A stretch of DNA of 56,103 bases from Kineococcus sp. TRM81007 (GCF_022669155.1 NZ_JALBVB010000051.1:65667-121769), one strand, 5' to 3'; positions 36,743-46,572 are shown, counted from the first letter of the stretch. Numbers and translations: made by a program. The notes: generated by a model not told the origin, from the letters alone.

Positions 36743-36751
36743 GTCACCGGG

Positions 36752-37159
36752 TCAGACGCGCCGGCGCTTGGGGGGCCGGCAGCCGTTGTGCGGGCTGGGG
36801 GTGACGTCCTGGATGGCGCCGACCTCCAGGCCGGTGGCCTGGAGGGAGCGGATCGCGGTCTCCCGGCCGGAGCCGGGACCCTTGACGAAGACGTCGACCT
36901 TGCGCATGCCGTGCTCCTGGGCGCGGCGGGCAGCGGCCTCGGCCGCCATCTGGGCGGCGAACGGGGTGGACTTGCGCGACCCCTTGAAACCGACCTGGCC
37001 GGCGGACGCCCAGGCGATCACCGCACCGGTGGGGTCGGTGATCGAGACGATCGTGTTGTTGAACGTGCTCTTGATGTGCGCGTGGCCGTGCGCGACGTTC
37101 TTCTTCTCCTTGCGACGCGGCTTGCGCGTCGCCGTGGCCTGGCGGCTCTTGGGAGGCAT
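36752..37159 (-). CDS. rpsK: Ribosomal protein S11
   Basis: The product is 135 aa from ATG at 37159 ([13 protein letters not shown]). [21 protein letters not shown] and the end [16 protein letters not shown] are the S11 hallmarks; the Asn-Gly near the end is the site of isoaspartate formation in the family. It binds the 16S platform with S7. It follows rpsM by 90 bases. Confidence 0.98.
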   Translation of the reverse strand: MPPKSRQATATRKPRRKEKKNVAHGHAHIKSTFNNTIVSITDPTGAVIAWASAGQVGFKGSRKSTPFAAQMAAEAAARRAQEHGMRKVDVFVKGPGSGRETAIRSLQATGLEVGAIQDVTPSPHNGCRPPKRRRV

Positions 37160-37249
37160 GGTGTCCGGACTCCTGGTGGACTGCGACGACTGAGTTCGAG
37201 GGCGAGCCGGCGGACGGCTCGCGAGGCGACCCGGAGGGCCGCGCACTGC

Positions 37250-37630
37250 TTACTTGCGACCGGCCTTCTTCTTGCCGGCCACGGTGCGCTTCGGTCCCTT
37301 GCGGGTGCGGGCGTTGGTCTTGGTGCGCTGCCCGCGGACGGGCAGGCCGCGGCGGTGCCGCAGACCCTGGTAGGTGCCGATCTCGACCTTGCGGCGGATG
37401 TCGGCCGCCACCTCGCGGCGGAGGTCACCCTCGACGCGGTAGTTGCCCTCGATGTGGTCGCGCAGGGCGACCAGGTCGTCGTCCGAGAGGTCGCGGACAC
37501 GCAGGTCCGGGCTGACGCCGGTAGCGGTCAGCGTCTCCATGGCGCGCGTGCGCCCGACGCCGTAGATGTACGTGAGCGCGATCTCGAGCCGCTTCTCGCG
37601 GGGGAGGTCGACGCCGACGAGACGTGCCAT
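37250..37630 (-). CDS. rpsM: Ribosomal protein S13
   Basis: The product is 126 aa. [25 protein letters not shown] opens the protein. The C-terminal basic tail ([18 protein letters not shown]...KKAGRK) reaches the P-site tRNA and intersubunit bridge B1. Typical length. The 169-base gap from rpmJ contains an 8-bp hairpin (37762-37786). Confidence 0.98.
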   Translation of the reverse strand: MARLVGVDLPREKRLEIALTYIYGVGRTRAMETLTATGVSPDLRVRDLSDDDLVALRDHIEGNYRVEGDLRREVAADIRRKVEIGTYQGLRHRRGLPVRGQRTKTNARTRKGPKRTVAGKKKAGRK

Positions 37631-37799
37631 GCGGGTGGTCCCTCTTCTGTCGCGGAGGTCTGGCGCAGTACCGCTCCCGCTCTCGTCCGGCGGGTCCCCG
37701 GCCTCCGACCGGGGGTGTCGCCCGCTCCCGGCGTGCGGGGCGGGCGGGTGCTGCGATGGGTGCCGCCGGCTGCGGGGCCCGGCGGCGGGGGTCCTGCGA

Positions 37800-37913
37800 T
37801 CAGCCCTGGCGCTGCTTGTGGCGCAGGTTGTCGCAGATGATCATGACCCGGCCGTGGCGGCGGATCACCTTGCACTTGTCGCAGATCTTCTTGACGCTCG
37901 GCTTGACCTTCAT
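37800..37913 (-). CDS. rpmJ: Ribosomal protein L36
   Basis: The product is 37 aa, from ATG at 37911-37913 to TGA at 37800-37802. It begins [14 protein letters not shown] and contains the zinc-ligand set Cys-x2-Cys (11, 14), then Cys27 and His32 in [12 protein letters not shown], so it is the zinc-binding C+ form. It is placed between infA and rpsM as in most actinobacteria. A zinc-free paralogue would be expected elsewhere only if the organism has a Zur switch. Confidence 0.95.
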   Translation of the reverse strand: MKVKPSVKKICDKCKVIRRHGRVMIICDNLRHKQRQG

Positions 37914-37986
37914 CGTGTCTCCGGTCGAGCAGACCGGACCCCGACCACGGGTGTGGCGGGACCGCGGCCGGCGGCCAGTGGGGGAA

Positions 37987-38208
37987 TCACTTGTAGCGGT
38001 AGACGATGCGCCCGCGGGACAGGTCGTACGGGCTGAGCTCGACGACCACCCGGTCCTCGGGGAGGATGCGGATGTAGTGCTGCCGCATCTTCCCGGAGAT
38101 GTGGGCCAGCACCTTGTGACCGTTGCTCAGCTCGACGCGGAACATCGCGTTCGGCAGGGCCTCGATCACGGTGCCTTCGATCTCGATGACGCCGTCCTTC
38201 TTCGGCAT
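37987..38208 (-). CDS. infA: Translation initiation factor IF-1
   Basis: The product is 73 aa, a single S1-type OB fold: [44 protein letters not shown] and [12 protein letters not shown]. It binds the A site of the 30S subunit during initiation. First gene of the infA-rpmJ-rpsM-rpsK-rpoA-rplQ unit, 66 bases downstream of a clear promoter -10. Confidence 0.98.
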   Translation of the reverse strand: MPKKDGVIEIEGTVIEALPNAMFRVELSNGHKVLAHISGKMRQHYIRILPEDRVVVELSPYDLSRGRIVYRYK

Positions 38209-38274
38209 GTCCTCCGCTTTTCATCAAGTGTCGGTTCGGTGTCCGCCCGCTGCGCCCGGACCCGGAGGGACCGG

Positions 38275-38302
38275 AACGTAGGCATGGCGAACCAACGGTC
38301 AA
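38275..38302 (-). promoter_or_regulatory. Predicted infA (alpha operon) promoter
   Basis: TTGACC (38297-38302), 16 bases, TACGTT (38275-38280) on the minus strand. It lies between the map terminator and infA, which supports a separate transcription unit. Confidence 0.65.
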
Positions 38303-38332
38303 GCTTAGTCGACGGCGCGCCGTAGGCGAAAT

Positions 38333-38351
38333 CGACGGCGCACAGCCGTCG
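38333..38351 (-). terminator. map terminator
   Basis: CGACGGC (38333-38339) and GCCGTCG (38345-38351) form a 7-bp stem with a 5-base loop, 18 bases after the map stop and just upstream of the infA promoter. Confidence 0.5.
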
Positions 38352-38369
38352 GGACCCGTTGGGCGGCAG

Positions 38370-39182
38370 TCAGTCCTGCGGCACGGAGACCCCGAGGGGA
38401 CCGAGCTCGGAAGCTCCCCCGTCGGGGGCGGTGAGGACCCACAGGCCCTCGTCCAGCACCGCCACCGTGTGCTCCCAGTGCGCGGCACGCGCACCGTCGG
38501 AGGTGACCACGGTCCACTCGTCGGCCAGCACGTCGGTCTCGACGCCACCGCGCGTGCACATCGGCTCCACGGCCAGGCACATGCCCGGCCGCACCTTGGG
38601 TCCGCGCTCCCGCACCCGGTAGTTGAGCACCTCCGGCGCCATGTGCATGGCCGTGCCGATGCCGTGCCCCGTGTAGCCGTCGACGATGCCGAAGCGTCCG
38701 TCGACGGCGTCCTCCACGGCGGCCCCGACGTCACCGACGCGCCCGCGGCGGTCCAGGGCGGCGATGCCCGCCCACAGGGCCCTGCGGGTCGTCTCCACCA
38801 GCTCCACGTCCTCCGGGGCCGCGGGCTCCCCCACGATCGCGGTGAAGGCGGAGTCGCCGTGCCAGCCGTCGACGATCGCGCCGCCGTCGACGGACACCAC
38901 GTCGCCCTCGGCGAGGACCTGGTCGCCGGGGATGCCGTGCACCACGACGTGGTTGACCGAGATGCACAGGGTCGCGGGGTAGCCGTGGTAGCCGAGGAAG
39001 TTGGACGTGCCCCCACCGGCCCGGATCACCTCCGCGGCGATGCCGTCCAGTTCGCGGGTGGTGATGCCCGGGCGGATGGCCGCCCGGGCGCTCTCCAGCG
39101 CGGCGTGGGTGAGCAGGCCCGCCCTGCGCATGGCCAGGACCTGCTCGGGGGTCTTGATCTCGATGCGCTCGCGACCGAACAA
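38370..39182 (-). CDS. map: Methionine aminopeptidase, type I
   Basis: The product is 270 aa. The likely start is TTG at 39182 with GAGG six bases upstream inside the adk-map gap. The five metal ligands are Asp99, Asp110, His173, Glu206 and Glu237, with His82 in VVHGIPG. It removes the initiator Met from new proteins whose second residue is small. An actinobacterial genome often has two map genes, and the one after secY-adk is the standard position. The last about 25 residues (TAPDGGASELGPLGVSV) extend slightly beyond the usual end. Confidence 0.96.
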   Translation of the reverse strand: MFGRERIEIKTPEQVLAMRRAGLLTHAALESARAAIRPGITTRELDGIAAEVIRAGGGTSNFLGYHGYPATLCISVNHVVVHGIPGDQVLAEGDVVSVDGGAIVDGWHGDSAFTAIVGEPAAPEDVELVETTRRALWAGIAALDRRGRVGDVGAAVEDAVDGRFGIVDGYTGHGIGTAMHMAPEVLNYRVRERGPKVRPGMCLAVEPMCTRGGVETDVLADEWTVVTSDGARAAHWEHTVAVLDEGLWVLTAPDGGASELGPLGVSVPQD

Positions 39183-39189
39183 GGCCGCC

Positions 39190-39765
39190 TCAGCCAGCGT
39201 CGGAGGCGAGCGCGTCCAGCAGTCGCGAGGTCACCTCGGGCACCTCGCCCAGGCCGTCCACGCTGCGCAGCAGGCCCCGCTCGGAGTACACGGACACCAG
39301 GGGGGCGGTCTGCTCGGCGTAGACCTCCTGCCGGGTGCGGATGACCTCCTCGGTGTCGTCGCTGCGGCCCTCGACCTGCGCCCGCTTCGTCAGGCGGCGC
39401 ACGAGCTCGTCGGGGTCGGCGGTGATCTCCAGCACGCGGTCCAGCTTGGCGCCGGAGCCGGCGAGCATGTCGTCCAGCTCGCGGACCTGGTCGGTGGTGC
39501 GCGGGTACCCGTCGAGGATGAAGCCGTCGGCGGCGTCCGGCTGCGCGATGCGGTCGCGGACCATCGCGTTGGTGACGGAGTCCGGCACGTACTTGCCGGC
39601 GTCCAGGTACTCCTGGACCGTCCTGCCCAGTTCGGTCCGCTGCGCCACGTTGGCCCGGAAGATGTCACCGGTGGAGATGGCGGGGATCCCCAGCTTCTCG
39701 GACAGGCGCTTGGCCTGGGTGCCCTTGCCGGCACCGGGGGGACCGAGGAGGACGAGACGACTCAT
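39190..39765 (-). CDS. adk: Adenylate kinase
   Basis: The product is 191 aa. P-loop GPPGAGKGTQAK (about 8-19), ISTGDIFRA, DGYPRT and RLTKR are conserved. It interconverts ATP + AMP and 2 ADP. The LID is the short form without zinc cysteines (VEGRSDDTEEVIRTR), as in mycobacteria. The start overlaps the secY stop by four bases (ATGA), so translation is coupled. map follows after 7 bases. Confidence 0.97.
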   Translation of the reverse strand: MSRLVLLGPPGAGKGTQAKRLSEKLGIPAISTGDIFRANVAQRTELGRTVQEYLDAGKYVPDSVTNAMVRDRIAQPDAADGFILDGYPRTTDQVRELDDMLAGSGAKLDRVLEITADPDELVRRLTKRAQVEGRSDDTEEVIRTRQEVYAEQTAPLVSVYSERGLLRSVDGLGEVPEVTSRLLDALASDAG

Positions 39766-41063
39766 CGCAAGAACCCTTCGTAGTTGCGCTGCTGGAGCTG
39801 GGACTCGATCTGCTTCACCGTCTCGAGCCCGACCCCGACGATGATCAGGATCGACGTGCCCCCGAAGGGGAAGTTGGAGTTGGCATTGAACGCCACCAGC
39901 GCGATCAGGGGAAGCAGCGAGACGAGCCCCAGGTAGAGCGAGCCGGGCAGGGTGATGCGCGTGAGGATGTAGTCGAGGTACTCGGCGGTGGGCCGGCCGG
40001 CGCGCACGCCGGGGATGAAGCCGCCGTACTTGCGCATGTTCTCGGCGACCTCGTCCGGGTTGAACGTGATCGCGACGTAGAAGTACGCGAAGAAGATGAT
40101 CAGCAGGAAGTACGTGATCATGTAGACCGGGTGGTCACCCGTCACCAGGTGCTCGTTGATCCACACGACCCACCCGGCGTTCTGGTCGCTGAACTGACCC
40201 ACCAGCGCCGGCAGGTACAGCAGCGACGAGGCGAAGATGATCGGGATGACCCCGGCCATGTTGACCTTCAGCGGGATGTAGGTGGAGCTGCCCCCGTACA
40301 TGCGCCGGCCGATCATCCGCTTGGCGTACTGCACGGGCACGCGGCGCTGGGACTGCTCGACGGCGACGACGGCGGCGATGACGACGAGCCCCATGAGGAG
40401 CACCGCGGCGAAGGTGAGGGCACCCTGCTCGCGCTGGATGGCCCACAGCGACGTGGGGAACCCGGCGGCGATCTGGGTGAAGATCAGCAGGGACATGCCG
40501 TTGCCGACGCCGCGCTCGGTGACGAGCTCACCGAGCCACATGATGAGCCCCGTGCCGGCGGTCATGGTCATGACCATGAGGACGATGGCGGGGATGCTCT
40601 GGTCGGGCACCACCTCGGCGTTGCAGGCGGTGCCGAACAGGCGCGAGGGCTCCCGCGCGATCGTCACGTACGTCGTCGACTGCAGGATCGCCAGGGCGAT
40701 CGTGAGGTACCGGGTGTACTGGGTCAGCTTGGTCGTGCCCTGCTGCCCCTCCTTCTTCAGCGCCTCGAAGCGCGGGATCACCACGGTGAGCAACTGGATG
40801 ATGATGCTCGCCGTGATGTACGGCATGATCCCGAGCGCGAAGATGCTCAGCTGGAGCAGCGCGCCGCCGGAGAAGAGGTTGACCAGGCCCAGCAGGTCGT
40901 TCCCGGACTCGGCCAGCGCGATGCACTGCTGCACCGCGCCGTAGTCGACGCCGGGCGTGGGCACGAACGACCCCACCCGGACCAGCACGATGATGCCGAG
41001 CGTGAAGAGCAGCTTGCGGCGCAGGTCCGGCGTGCGGAACGCGCGGGCCAATGCGGTGAGCAC
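39762..41063 (-). CDS. secY: Preprotein translocase subunit SecY
   Basis: The product is 433 aa from GTG at 41063 with AGGAGG 5 bases upstream. Ten membrane segments form the protein-conducting channel of SecYEG. PTPGVDYGAVQ, the plug region, and the cytosolic loop RRVPVQYAKRMIGRRMYGGSSTYIPLKVN are typical. It heads secY-adk-map and is cut off from rplO by a 17-bp hairpin, so it probably has its own promoter in the 130 bases before it. I could not find a convincing pair of hexamers there. Confidence 0.97.
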   Translation of the reverse strand: MLTALARAFRTPDLRRKLLFTLGIIVLVRVGSFVPTPGVDYGAVQQCIALAESGNDLLGLVNLFSGGALLQLSIFALGIMPYITASIIIQLLTVVIPRFEALKKEGQQGTTKLTQYTRYLTIALAILQSTTYVTIAREPSRLFGTACNAEVVPDQSIPAIVLMVMTMTAGTGLIMWLGELVTERGVGNGMSLLIFTQIAAGFPTSLWAIQREQGALTFAAVLLMGLVVIAAVVAVEQSQRRVPVQYAKRMIGRRMYGGSSTYIPLKVNMAGVIPIIFASSLLYLPALVGQFSDQNAGWVVWINEHLVTGDHPVYMITYFLLIIFFAYFYVAITFNPDEVAENMRKYGGFIPGVRAGRPTAEYLDYILTRITLPGSLYLGLVSLLPLIALVAFNANSNFPFGGTSILIIVGVGLETVKQIESQLQQRNYEGFLR

Positions 41064-41194
41064 GTGAACCTCCTGCGCCACCGCTGCCCGGCGGGGCGCG
41101 GCGGGTGGACTTCGTGGACGGACTTGCGGAGGACCTGCCGGGTCGGCGCGCACAGCGCGCGTCTCCCCGAGCACCCTACAGTCCCCCACAACGC

Positions 41195-41239
41195 GCACAC
41201 GGCGGTAGCGGGCGATCACTCGCCGCTACCGCCGTGTGC
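41195..41239 (-). terminator. spc operon terminator after rplO
   Basis: A perfect 17-bp stem (GCACACGGCGGTAGCGG at 41195-41211 with 41223-41239) around an 11-base loop, 35 bases after the rplO stop. It separates the spc ribosomal genes from secY. Confidence 0.85.
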
Positions 41240-41273
41240 GGTGTGGAACCGGTGGAGCTGTGGGGCCGGAGCC

Positions 41274-41735
41274 TCAGGCGGCGGTCGTCGTCCCGCCGGC
41301 CGCCGCGATCTTCTCGGCCGCCGAGGTGGAGAACTTGTCCGCGGTCACCTGCAGGGCAACGGCGATCTCACCGGTGCCCAGCACCTTGACGGGCTGGCCC
41401 TTGCGGACGGCGCCCTTGGCGACGAGGTCCTCGACCGTGACCGCGCCACCCTCGGGGTAGAGGGAGGCCAGCTTGTCGAGGTTGACCACCTGGTACTCGA
41501 CGCGGAACGGGTTCTTGAACCCGCGCAGCTTCGGCAGTCGCATGTGCAGGGGCATCTGGCCGCCCTCGAAGGCCTCCGGCACCTGGTAGCGGGCCTTCGT
41601 GCCCTTGGTGCCGCGGCCGGCGGTCTTGCCCTTGCTGGCCTCACCGCGGCCGACGCGGGTCTTGGCGGTGTGCGACCCCGGTGCGGGGCGCAGGTGGTGC
41701 AGCTTCAGGACGTGCTCGCCCGGCTGGTTCGCCAT
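41274..41735 (-). CDS. rplO: Ribosomal protein L15
   Basis: The product is 153 aa from ATG at 41735. AGGAGG lies 9 bases upstream, inside the end of rpmD, while a TTG nine bases earlier abuts it and is unlikely. [33 protein letters not shown] is the Gly/Arg/Lys-rich N-terminal extension that enters 23S rRNA. The C-terminal globular part is intact. It starts one base after the rpmD stop and ends the spc operon. Confidence 0.97.
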   Translation of the reverse strand: MANQPGEHVLKLHHLRPAPGSHTAKTRVGRGEASKGKTAGRGTKGTKARYQVPEAFEGGQMPLHMRLPKLRGFKNPFRVEYQVVNLDKLASLYPEGGAVTVEDLVAKGAVRKGQPVKVLGTGEIAVALQVTADKFSTSAAEKIAAAGGTTTAA

Positions 41736-41736
41736 G

Positions 41737-41919
41737 TCAGTCAACCTCCTCGACGGTCACGAGGTGAGCGACCGTCATGGCCATGCCGCGGAACTCCGGC
41801 TTGTCGTCCTTGACGACGCTCTGCCCGATCTTGTGCAGCCCGAGGCTGCGCAGGGTGTCCCGCTGGTTCTGCTTGCCACCGATGCCGGACTTCACCTGGG
41901 TGACCTTGATGCGACCCAT
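41737..41919 (-). CDS. rpmD: Ribosomal protein L30
   Basis: The product is 60 aa: [28 protein letters not shown], then [15 protein letters not shown]. Normal bacterial length. The ATG overlaps the rpsE stop by one base (TGATG), so it is read by reinitiating ribosomes. Confidence 0.96.
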   Translation of the reverse strand: MGRIKVTQVKSGIGGKQNQRDTLRSLGLHKIGQSVVKDDKPEFRGMAMTVAHLVTVEEVD

Positions 41920-42563
41920 CAGGCGCTCACCCCTTCGGCACGGGCGCGCAGCAGCGCGGCGGGGGCCACCTGGTCCACCGGCAGACCGCGGCGCGCCGCG
42001 ACCTGCTCGGGACGCTCCAGGCCGCGCAGGGCCTCGATGGTCGCGTGCACGATGTTGATCGCGTTGTCGGAGCCGAGCGACTTCGACAGCACGTCGTGCA
42101 CGCCCGCGCACTCCAGCACGGCGCGCACCGGGCCACCGGCGATGACGCCGGTACCCGGGGAAGCCGGGCGCAGCATGACCACGCCGGCCGCCTTCTCGCC
42201 CTGGATGGGGTGCGGGATGGTGCCCTGGATGCGCGGCACGCGGAAGAAGTTCTTCTTGGCCTCCTCGACGCCCTTGGCGATCGCCGCGGGCACCTCCTTG
42301 GCCTTGCCGTAGCCGACGCCGACGGTGCCGTCGCCGTCACCCACGACCACGAGGGCCGTGAAGCTGAAGCGACGGCCGCCCTTGACGACCTTGGCCACGC
42401 GGTTGATGGTCACCACGCGCTCGACGAAGTTGCCGCGGTCGCCCGCGTCGCCCCGCCCGCGCTGGTCGCGGCCGCCGTCGCGGCGGTCCCGACGGTCGTT
42501 GTTGCGGTTGTCGCCGCCGCCGGCCGCACCGGCGCCGGCGCCTCGGCGCTGGGGTCCAGGCAT
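41919..42563 (-). CDS. rpsE: Ribosomal protein S5
   Basis: The product is 214 aa. The core starts at [23 protein letters not shown] (about 46) and includes [21 protein letters not shown]. It has a role in decoding fidelity and mRNA helicase activity at the entry channel. The first 45 residues are an Arg/Gly/Asp-rich extension ([15 protein letters not shown]), much longer than in E. coli. Such extensions occur in actinobacteria and probably contact rRNA or mRNA at the entry site. Confidence 0.97.
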   Translation of the reverse strand: MPGPQRRGAGAGAAGGGDNRNNDRRDRRDGGRDQRGRGDAGDRGNFVERVVTINRVAKVVKGGRRFSFTALVVVGDGDGTVGVGYGKAKEVPAAIAKGVEEAKKNFFRVPRIQGTIPHPIQGEKAAGVVMLRPASPGTGVIAGGPVRAVLECAGVHDVLSKSLGSDNAINIVHATIEALRGLERPEQVAARRGLPVDQVAPAALLRARAEGVSA

Positions 42564-42597
42564 CAGACGTTCCTCATCTCATCGACAGTTCGGGTCA

Positions 42598-42981
42598 TCA
42601 CAGGGCGAGACCAGCCTCGCGGGCGCCGTCGGCGATCGCCGCGACACGCCCGGCGTACCGGTTGCCGCCGCGGTCGAAGACCACGGCCTCGATGCCGGCC
42701 GCCTTGGCCCGCTCGCCGACGAGGACGCCGACAGCCTTCGCCTTGGCCGACTTGTCGTCACCGCTGGCACGCAGGTCCGCCTCCATGGTCGAGGCCGACA
42801 CGAGGGTGCGACCCGCCGCGTCGTCGATGACCTGCACGAAGACGTGTCGGGAGGAGCGGGTGACGACCAGGCGCGGGCGCACGGGGGTGCCCACGACCTT
42901 CTTGCGCACGCGGGTGTGGCGACGCTTGAGCGCAGCCGCCTTGCCCTTCTGAGTCCGCTGGGTGGAGAGAGCCATCGTCAC
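42598..42981 (-). CDS. rplR: Ribosomal protein L18
   Basis: The product is 127 aa from GTG at 42981 (GTGA overlap with rplF); an ATG two codons on (42975) is also possible. [20 protein letters not shown] and [24 protein letters not shown] bind 5S rRNA. Normal size. Confidence 0.96.
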   Translation of the reverse strand: MTMALSTQRTQKGKAAALKRRHTRVRKKVVGTPVRPRLVVTRSSRHVFVQVIDDAAGRTLVSASTMEADLRASGDDKSAKAKAVGVLVGERAKAAGIEAVVFDRGGNRYAGRVAAIADGAREAGLAL

Positions 42982-43517
42982 TTACCCGCCTTTCCGACCT
43001 TGCGGCGGATCTGCTCGCCGGCGTAGCGCACGCCCTTGCCCTTGTACGGGTCGGGCTTGCGGAGCTTGCGGATGTTCGCAGCCACTTCGCCGACCTGCTG
43101 CTTGTCGATGCCGGACACCGAGAAGCGCGTGTTGTTCTCCACCACGAAGGTGATGCCCTCCGGGGCCTTGACGACCACCGGGTGGCTGTACCCGAGCGCG
43201 AACTCGAGGTCCGTGCCCCGGGCGGTCACGCGGTACCCGGTGCCGACGATCTCGAGGCGCTTCTCGTAGCCCTGCGTCACGCCCTGGACCATGTTGGCCA
43301 GCAGGGTGCGGGTGAGGCCGTGCAGCGCCCGCGAGGTGCGCTCGTCGTCGGGGCGGGCCACCTGCAGGGTGCCCTCCTCCGCGCGCTCCACCGTGATCGG
43401 CGAGGCGACGGTGTGCGTCAGCGTGCCCTTGGGGCCCTTGACCGTGACGGCGGGGCCGTCGATGGTCACGTCCACGCCCGCGGGGACGGGGATCGGGAGT
43501 CGACCGATGCGCGACAT
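42978..43517 (-). CDS. rplF: Ribosomal protein L6
   Basis: The product is 179 aa from ATG at 43517 with [25 protein letters not shown] and the C-terminal [18 protein letters not shown] are the two rRNA-binding repeats. It binds near the GTPase centre of the 50S subunit. It follows rpsH by 13 bases. Confidence 0.97.
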   Translation of the reverse strand: MSRIGRLPIPVPAGVDVTIDGPAVTVKGPKGTLTHTVASPITVERAEEGTLQVARPDDERTSRALHGLTRTLLANMVQGVTQGYEKRLEIVGTGYRVTARGTDLEFALGYSHPVVVKAPEGITFVVENNTRFSVSGIDKQQVGEVAANIRKLRKPDPYKGKGVRYAGEQIRRKVGKAGK

Positions 43518-43530
43518 GAGTCCTCCTCCC

Positions 43531-43929
43531 TCACCAGACGTAGGCGAGGACTTCCCCACCCACGCCCTTCTTGTTGGCCTGCTTGTCGGTCAGGAGCCCG
43601 GAGGACGTGGACAGGATCGCCACGCCCAGGCCACCCAGCACGCGGGGCAGGTTGGTCGACTTCGCGTAGACCCGCAGACCCGGCTTGCTCACGCGGCGCA
43701 GGCCGGCGATCGCACGCTCGCGGTTGGGGCCGAACTTCAGGTCCAGCGTCAGCTTCTTGCCGACCTCGGCGTCCTCGACGGACCAGGAGGCGATGTAGCC
43801 CTCGGCCTGGAGGATCTCGGCGATGTGCGACTTCAGCTTGCTGTACGGCATGGAGACCGTGTCGTGGTACGCCGAGTTGGCGTTGCGCAGACGCGTCAAC
43901 ATGTCTGCGATGGGGTCGGTCATCGTCAT
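43531..43929 (-). CDS. rpsH: Ribosomal protein S8
   Basis: The product is 132 aa from ATG 43929; a second ATG two codons later, giving [11 protein letters not shown], may be the true start. The end [26 protein letters not shown] is the 16S-binding domain. In E. coli S8 represses the spc operon by binding rplE mRNA; a matching site was not identified here. Confidence 0.97.
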   Translation of the reverse strand: MTMTDPIADMLTRLRNANSAYHDTVSMPYSKLKSHIAEILQAEGYIASWSVEDAEVGKKLTLDLKFGPNRERAIAGLRRVSKPGLRVYAKSTNLPRVLGGLGVAILSTSSGLLTDKQANKKGVGGEVLAYVW

Positions 43930-44011
43930 CGGGCTCGTCCGCCCTTCCTCGCCGGGGTTTCCGCACCGCGGGGCGCGGTGCGGACCTTCGGCGTCGTCGT
44001 GATGTCGGTGG

Positions 44012-44197
44012 TCACCAGCTGCTCTTGGTCACACCGGGCAGCTCGCCACGGTGTGCCATCTCCCGCAGGCAGATGCGGCAGATGCCGAACTTGCGGAACA
44101 CGGCGTGGGGCCGGCCGCAGCGCTGGCAACGGGTGTAGGCGCGGACAGCGAACTTCGGCTTGCGCGCGGCCTTGGTGATGAGAGCGGTCTTCGCCAC
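44012..44197 (-). CDS. rpsZ: Ribosomal protein S14, zinc type
   Basis: The product is 61 aa from GTG at 44197 with AAGGAG. Cys-x2-Cys at CQRC and Cys-x2-Cys at CRIC bind zinc, so this is the short C+ type, which is the primary S14 of actinobacteria. It begins [23 protein letters not shown]. It sits two bases after rplE. Confidence 0.97.
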   Translation of the reverse strand: MAKTALITKAARKPKFAVRAYTRCQRCGRPHAVFRKFGICRICLREMAHRGELPGVTKSSW

Positions 44198-44199
44198 GG

Positions 44200-44769
44200 T
44201 CAGTTCTCCTTGAACGGGAAGCCCAGCGCACGCAGCAGCGCACGGCCCTCCTCGTCGGTCTTGGCCGTCGTCACGACCGTGATGTCCATGCCGCGGACGC
44301 GGTCGATCTTGTCCTGATCGATCTCGTGGAACATCGACTGCTCGTTGAGGCCGAACGTGTAGTTGCCGTTGCCGTCGAACTGCTTGGGCGACAGGCCGCG
44401 GAAGTCGCGGATGCGCGGCAGCGCCAGCGACACGAGGCGGTCCAGGAACTCCCACATGCGGTCGCCGCGCAGCGTGGTGTGCGCACCGATCGGCATGCCC
44501 TCGCGCAGCTTGAACTGGGCGATCGACTTGCGGGCCTTCGTGATCTGCGGCTTCTGGCCGGTGATCACGGTCAGGTCACGCACCGCGCCGTCGATCAGCT
44601 TGGAGTCGCGGGCAGCCTCGCCGACGCCCATGTTCACCACGACCTTGACCAGGCCGGGGATCAGCATGACGTTGCCGTAGCCGAACTGCTCGTGCAGCTG
44701 ACCCTTGATCTCGTCGCGGTAGCGCTGCTTCAGGCGGGGCAGCGGGCGGGCTTCAGTCTCAGTAGTCAT
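44200..44769 (-). CDS. rplE: Ribosomal protein L5
   Basis: The product is 189 aa. [31 protein letters not shown]-like [12 protein letters not shown] and [20 protein letters not shown] are conserved. It binds 5S rRNA and forms bridge B1b with S13. The ATG overlaps the rplX stop by one base. Confidence 0.97.
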   Translation of the reverse strand: MTTETEARPLPRLKQRYRDEIKGQLHEQFGYGNVMLIPGLVKVVVNMGVGEAARDSKLIDGAVRDLTVITGQKPQITKARKSIAQFKLREGMPIGAHTTLRGDRMWEFLDRLVSLALPRIRDFRGLSPKQFDGNGNYTFGLNEQSMFHEIDQDKIDRVRGMDITVVTTAKTDEEGRALLRALGFPFKEN

Positions 44770-45140
44770 CAGATGTCCTTGCCGGAGCGCTTGGCGACAC
44801 GGATCCGGTTGGTCTTGGTGCGACCGTCGCGCTCGACCTGCTCGGTGCGGATGCCCACGCGGGTCGGCTTGCCCGACTCCGGGTCGACCAGCTGCACGTT
44901 GCTGATGTGGATCGGGGCCTCGCGGACCTCGATGCCGCCGGCGACGCCCGGGCGAGCCTTGGTGTGGCGCTTGATCTGGTTGACGCCCTCGACGAGCACG
45001 CGCTGCGTGTCGGCGAAGACCTCCAGGACCTTGCCCTGCTTGCCGAGGTCCGAGGTCTTGGTGCCGTCCTCGTTGCGACGACCACGCACGCGGGTGACGA
45101 CCTGGACGAGGTCACCCTTCTTGATGCGGATCTTCCCCAT
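44769..45140 (-). CDS. rplX: Ribosomal protein L24
   Basis: The product is 123 aa. The KOW motif [19 protein letters not shown] is at the N-terminus. [29 protein letters not shown] is typical. It starts 23S assembly near the tunnel exit. It follows rplN by two bases. Confidence 0.97.
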   Translation of the reverse strand: MGKIRIKKGDLVQVVTRVRGRRNEDGTKTSDLGKQGKVLEVFADTQRVLVEGVNQIKRHTKARPGVAGGIEVREAPIHISNVQLVDPESGKPTRVGIRTEQVERDGRTKTNRIRVAKRSGKDI

Positions 45141-45142
45141 GG

Positions 45143-45514
45143 TCAGAGCACCTCCGGAGCCAGCGAGATGATCCTCATGAACTTCTTCTCGCGCAGTTCA
45201 CGACCGACGGGCCCGAAGATTCGGGTGCCGCGCGGGTCGCCGCCGTCGGCGCGGAGGATCACGGCCGCGTTCTCGTCGAAGCGGATGTAGGAACCGTCGG
45301 CGCGGCGACGTTCCTTCTTGGTGCGGACGATCACGGCCTTGACCACGTCGCCCTTCTTCACGTTGCCACCGGGGATCGCGTCCTTGACCGTGGCCACGAT
45401 CACGTCACCGATGCCCGCGTAGCGGCGGCCGGAACCGCCGAGCACGCGAATGCACAGGATCTCCTTGGCACCCGTGTTGTCGGCGACCTTGAGCCGCGAC
45501 TCCTGCTGGATCAC
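45143..45514 (-). CDS. rplN: Ribosomal protein L14
   Basis: The product is 123 aa from a GTG start. It begins with [26 protein letters not shown], and [29 protein letters not shown] closes it. It forms bridges B5 and B8 and is the RsfS docking surface. First gene of the spc block, separated from rpsQ by 109 bases with a hairpin. Confidence 0.98.
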   Translation of the reverse strand: MIQQESRLKVADNTGAKEILCIRVLGGSGRRYAGIGDVIVATVKDAIPGGNVKKGDVVKAVIVRTKKERRRADGSYIRFDENAAVILRADGGDPRGTRIFGPVGRELREKKFMRIISLAPEVL

Positions 45515-45539
45515 TCTCTACTCCTTCGTCGCGCCGGTT

Positions 45540-45566
45540 CTCGACGCCCCGCGAGGGGGTGTCGAG
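45540..45566 (-). terminator. Hairpin between the S10 and spc blocks
   Basis: CTCGACGCCCC (45540-45550) pairs with GGGGTGTCGAG (45556-45566) with one G-T pair and a 5-base loop. It may mark the boundary of the S10 and spc operons or attenuate between them. No promoter was recognised in the rest of the 109-base gap. Confidence 0.5.
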
Positions 45567-45623
45567 CCTGGCCGAACGGACATGGGGTACGGGAGGCGGT
45601 GCGCACCTGCGCTCCGCCCGAGG

Positions 45624-45908
45624 TCACTTGGCGCGCTCGAGGACCTCGACGACGCGCCAGCGCTTGGTGGCGGACAGCGGCCGGGTCTCGGCGATGAGGA
45701 CGAGGTCCCCCACGCCGGCGGTCGATGCCTCGTCGTGCGCCTTGACCTTGGTGGTGCGGCGGATGACCTTCGCGTAGAGCGGGTGCTTCACGCGGTCCTC
45801 GACCTCGACCACGACGGTCTTCTGCATCTTGTCGCTGACGACGTAACCGCGGCGCGTCTTGCGGTAGCCGCGCTCGCTCGTCGCGGCGGCGGCGGTCTGC
45901 TCGCTCAC
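45624..45908 (-). CDS. rpsQ: Ribosomal protein S17
   Basis: The product is 94 aa from GTG 45908 (GTGA overlap with rpmC). The OB fold includes [24 protein letters not shown] and [20 protein letters not shown]. It is a primary 16S binder. Last gene of the S10 block. Confidence 0.97.
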   Translation of the reverse strand: MSEQTAAAATSERGYRKTRRGYVVSDKMQKTVVVEVEDRVKHPLYAKVIRRTTKVKAHDEASTAGVGDLVLIAETRPLSATKRWRVVEVLERAK

Positions 45909-46153
45909 TCCGCGGCCTCCTTCGTGATCGGCGCCTCGGTGATGCCGAGCTCGCGCTCGCGCATCGTGGTGTAGATGCGGGAGATGTCCCGCTTGACGGC
46001 CCGCAGCCGGGAGTTGTTCTCCAGCTGCCCGGTCGCGGACTGGAAGCGCAGGTTGAACAGCTCCTCCTTGGCCTTCTTGAGCTCCTCGACCAGCTTCGCG
46101 TCCTCGAAGTCGCGCAGCTCGTCGGCACCCAGGCCCTTGGTCCCGATGGCCAT
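45905..46153 (-). CDS. rpmC: Ribosomal protein L29
   Basis: The product is 82 aa from ATG at 46153, sharing one base with the rplP stop (TGATG). Two helices include [25 protein letters not shown] and IARIYT-like [12 protein letters not shown]. It lies at the tunnel exit beside L23. Confidence 0.96.
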   Translation of the reverse strand: MAIGTKGLGADELRDFEDAKLVEELKKAKEELFNLRFQSATGQLENNSRLRAVKRDISRIYTTMRERELGITEAPITKEAAE

Positions 46154-46569
46154 CACTCACCACCCTCGCGGCGCACGATCTTGCACTTCACCGGCAGCTT
46201 GTGGATGGCGCGGGTCAGCGCCTCCGAAGCGACCTTCTCGTTGGGGAACGACAGCTCGAACATGACTCTTCCCGGCTTCACGTTCGCGATCCACCACTCC
46301 GGGGAGCCCTTGCCGGAACCCATGCGGGTCTCGGCCGGCTTCTTCGTGAGCGGGCGGTCCGGGTAGATGTTGATCCAGACCTTGCCGCCACGACGGATGT
46401 GGCGGGTGATGGCGATACGAGCCGACTCGATCTGCCGGTTGGTCACGTAGCCGCCTTCGACGGCCATGATCCCGTACTCGCCGAACGTGACGCGGGTGCC
46501 GCCGCTGGCCGCACCGCGCCGCGTGGGGTGGTGCTGCTTGCGGTGCTTGACTCGCCGTGGGATGAGCAC
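46153..46569 (-). CDS. rplP: Ribosomal protein L16
   Basis: The product is 138 aa from GTG with [56 protein letters not shown] are highly conserved. It organises the A-site tRNA region. It follows rpsC by three bases. Confidence 0.98.
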   Translation of the reverse strand: MLIPRRVKHRKQHHPTRRGAASGGTRVTFGEYGIMAVEGGYVTNRQIESARIAITRHIRRGGKVWINIYPDRPLTKKPAETRMGSGKGSPEWWIANVKPGRVMFELSFPNEKVASEALTRAIHKLPVKCKIVRREGGE

Positions 46570-46572
46570 GCC

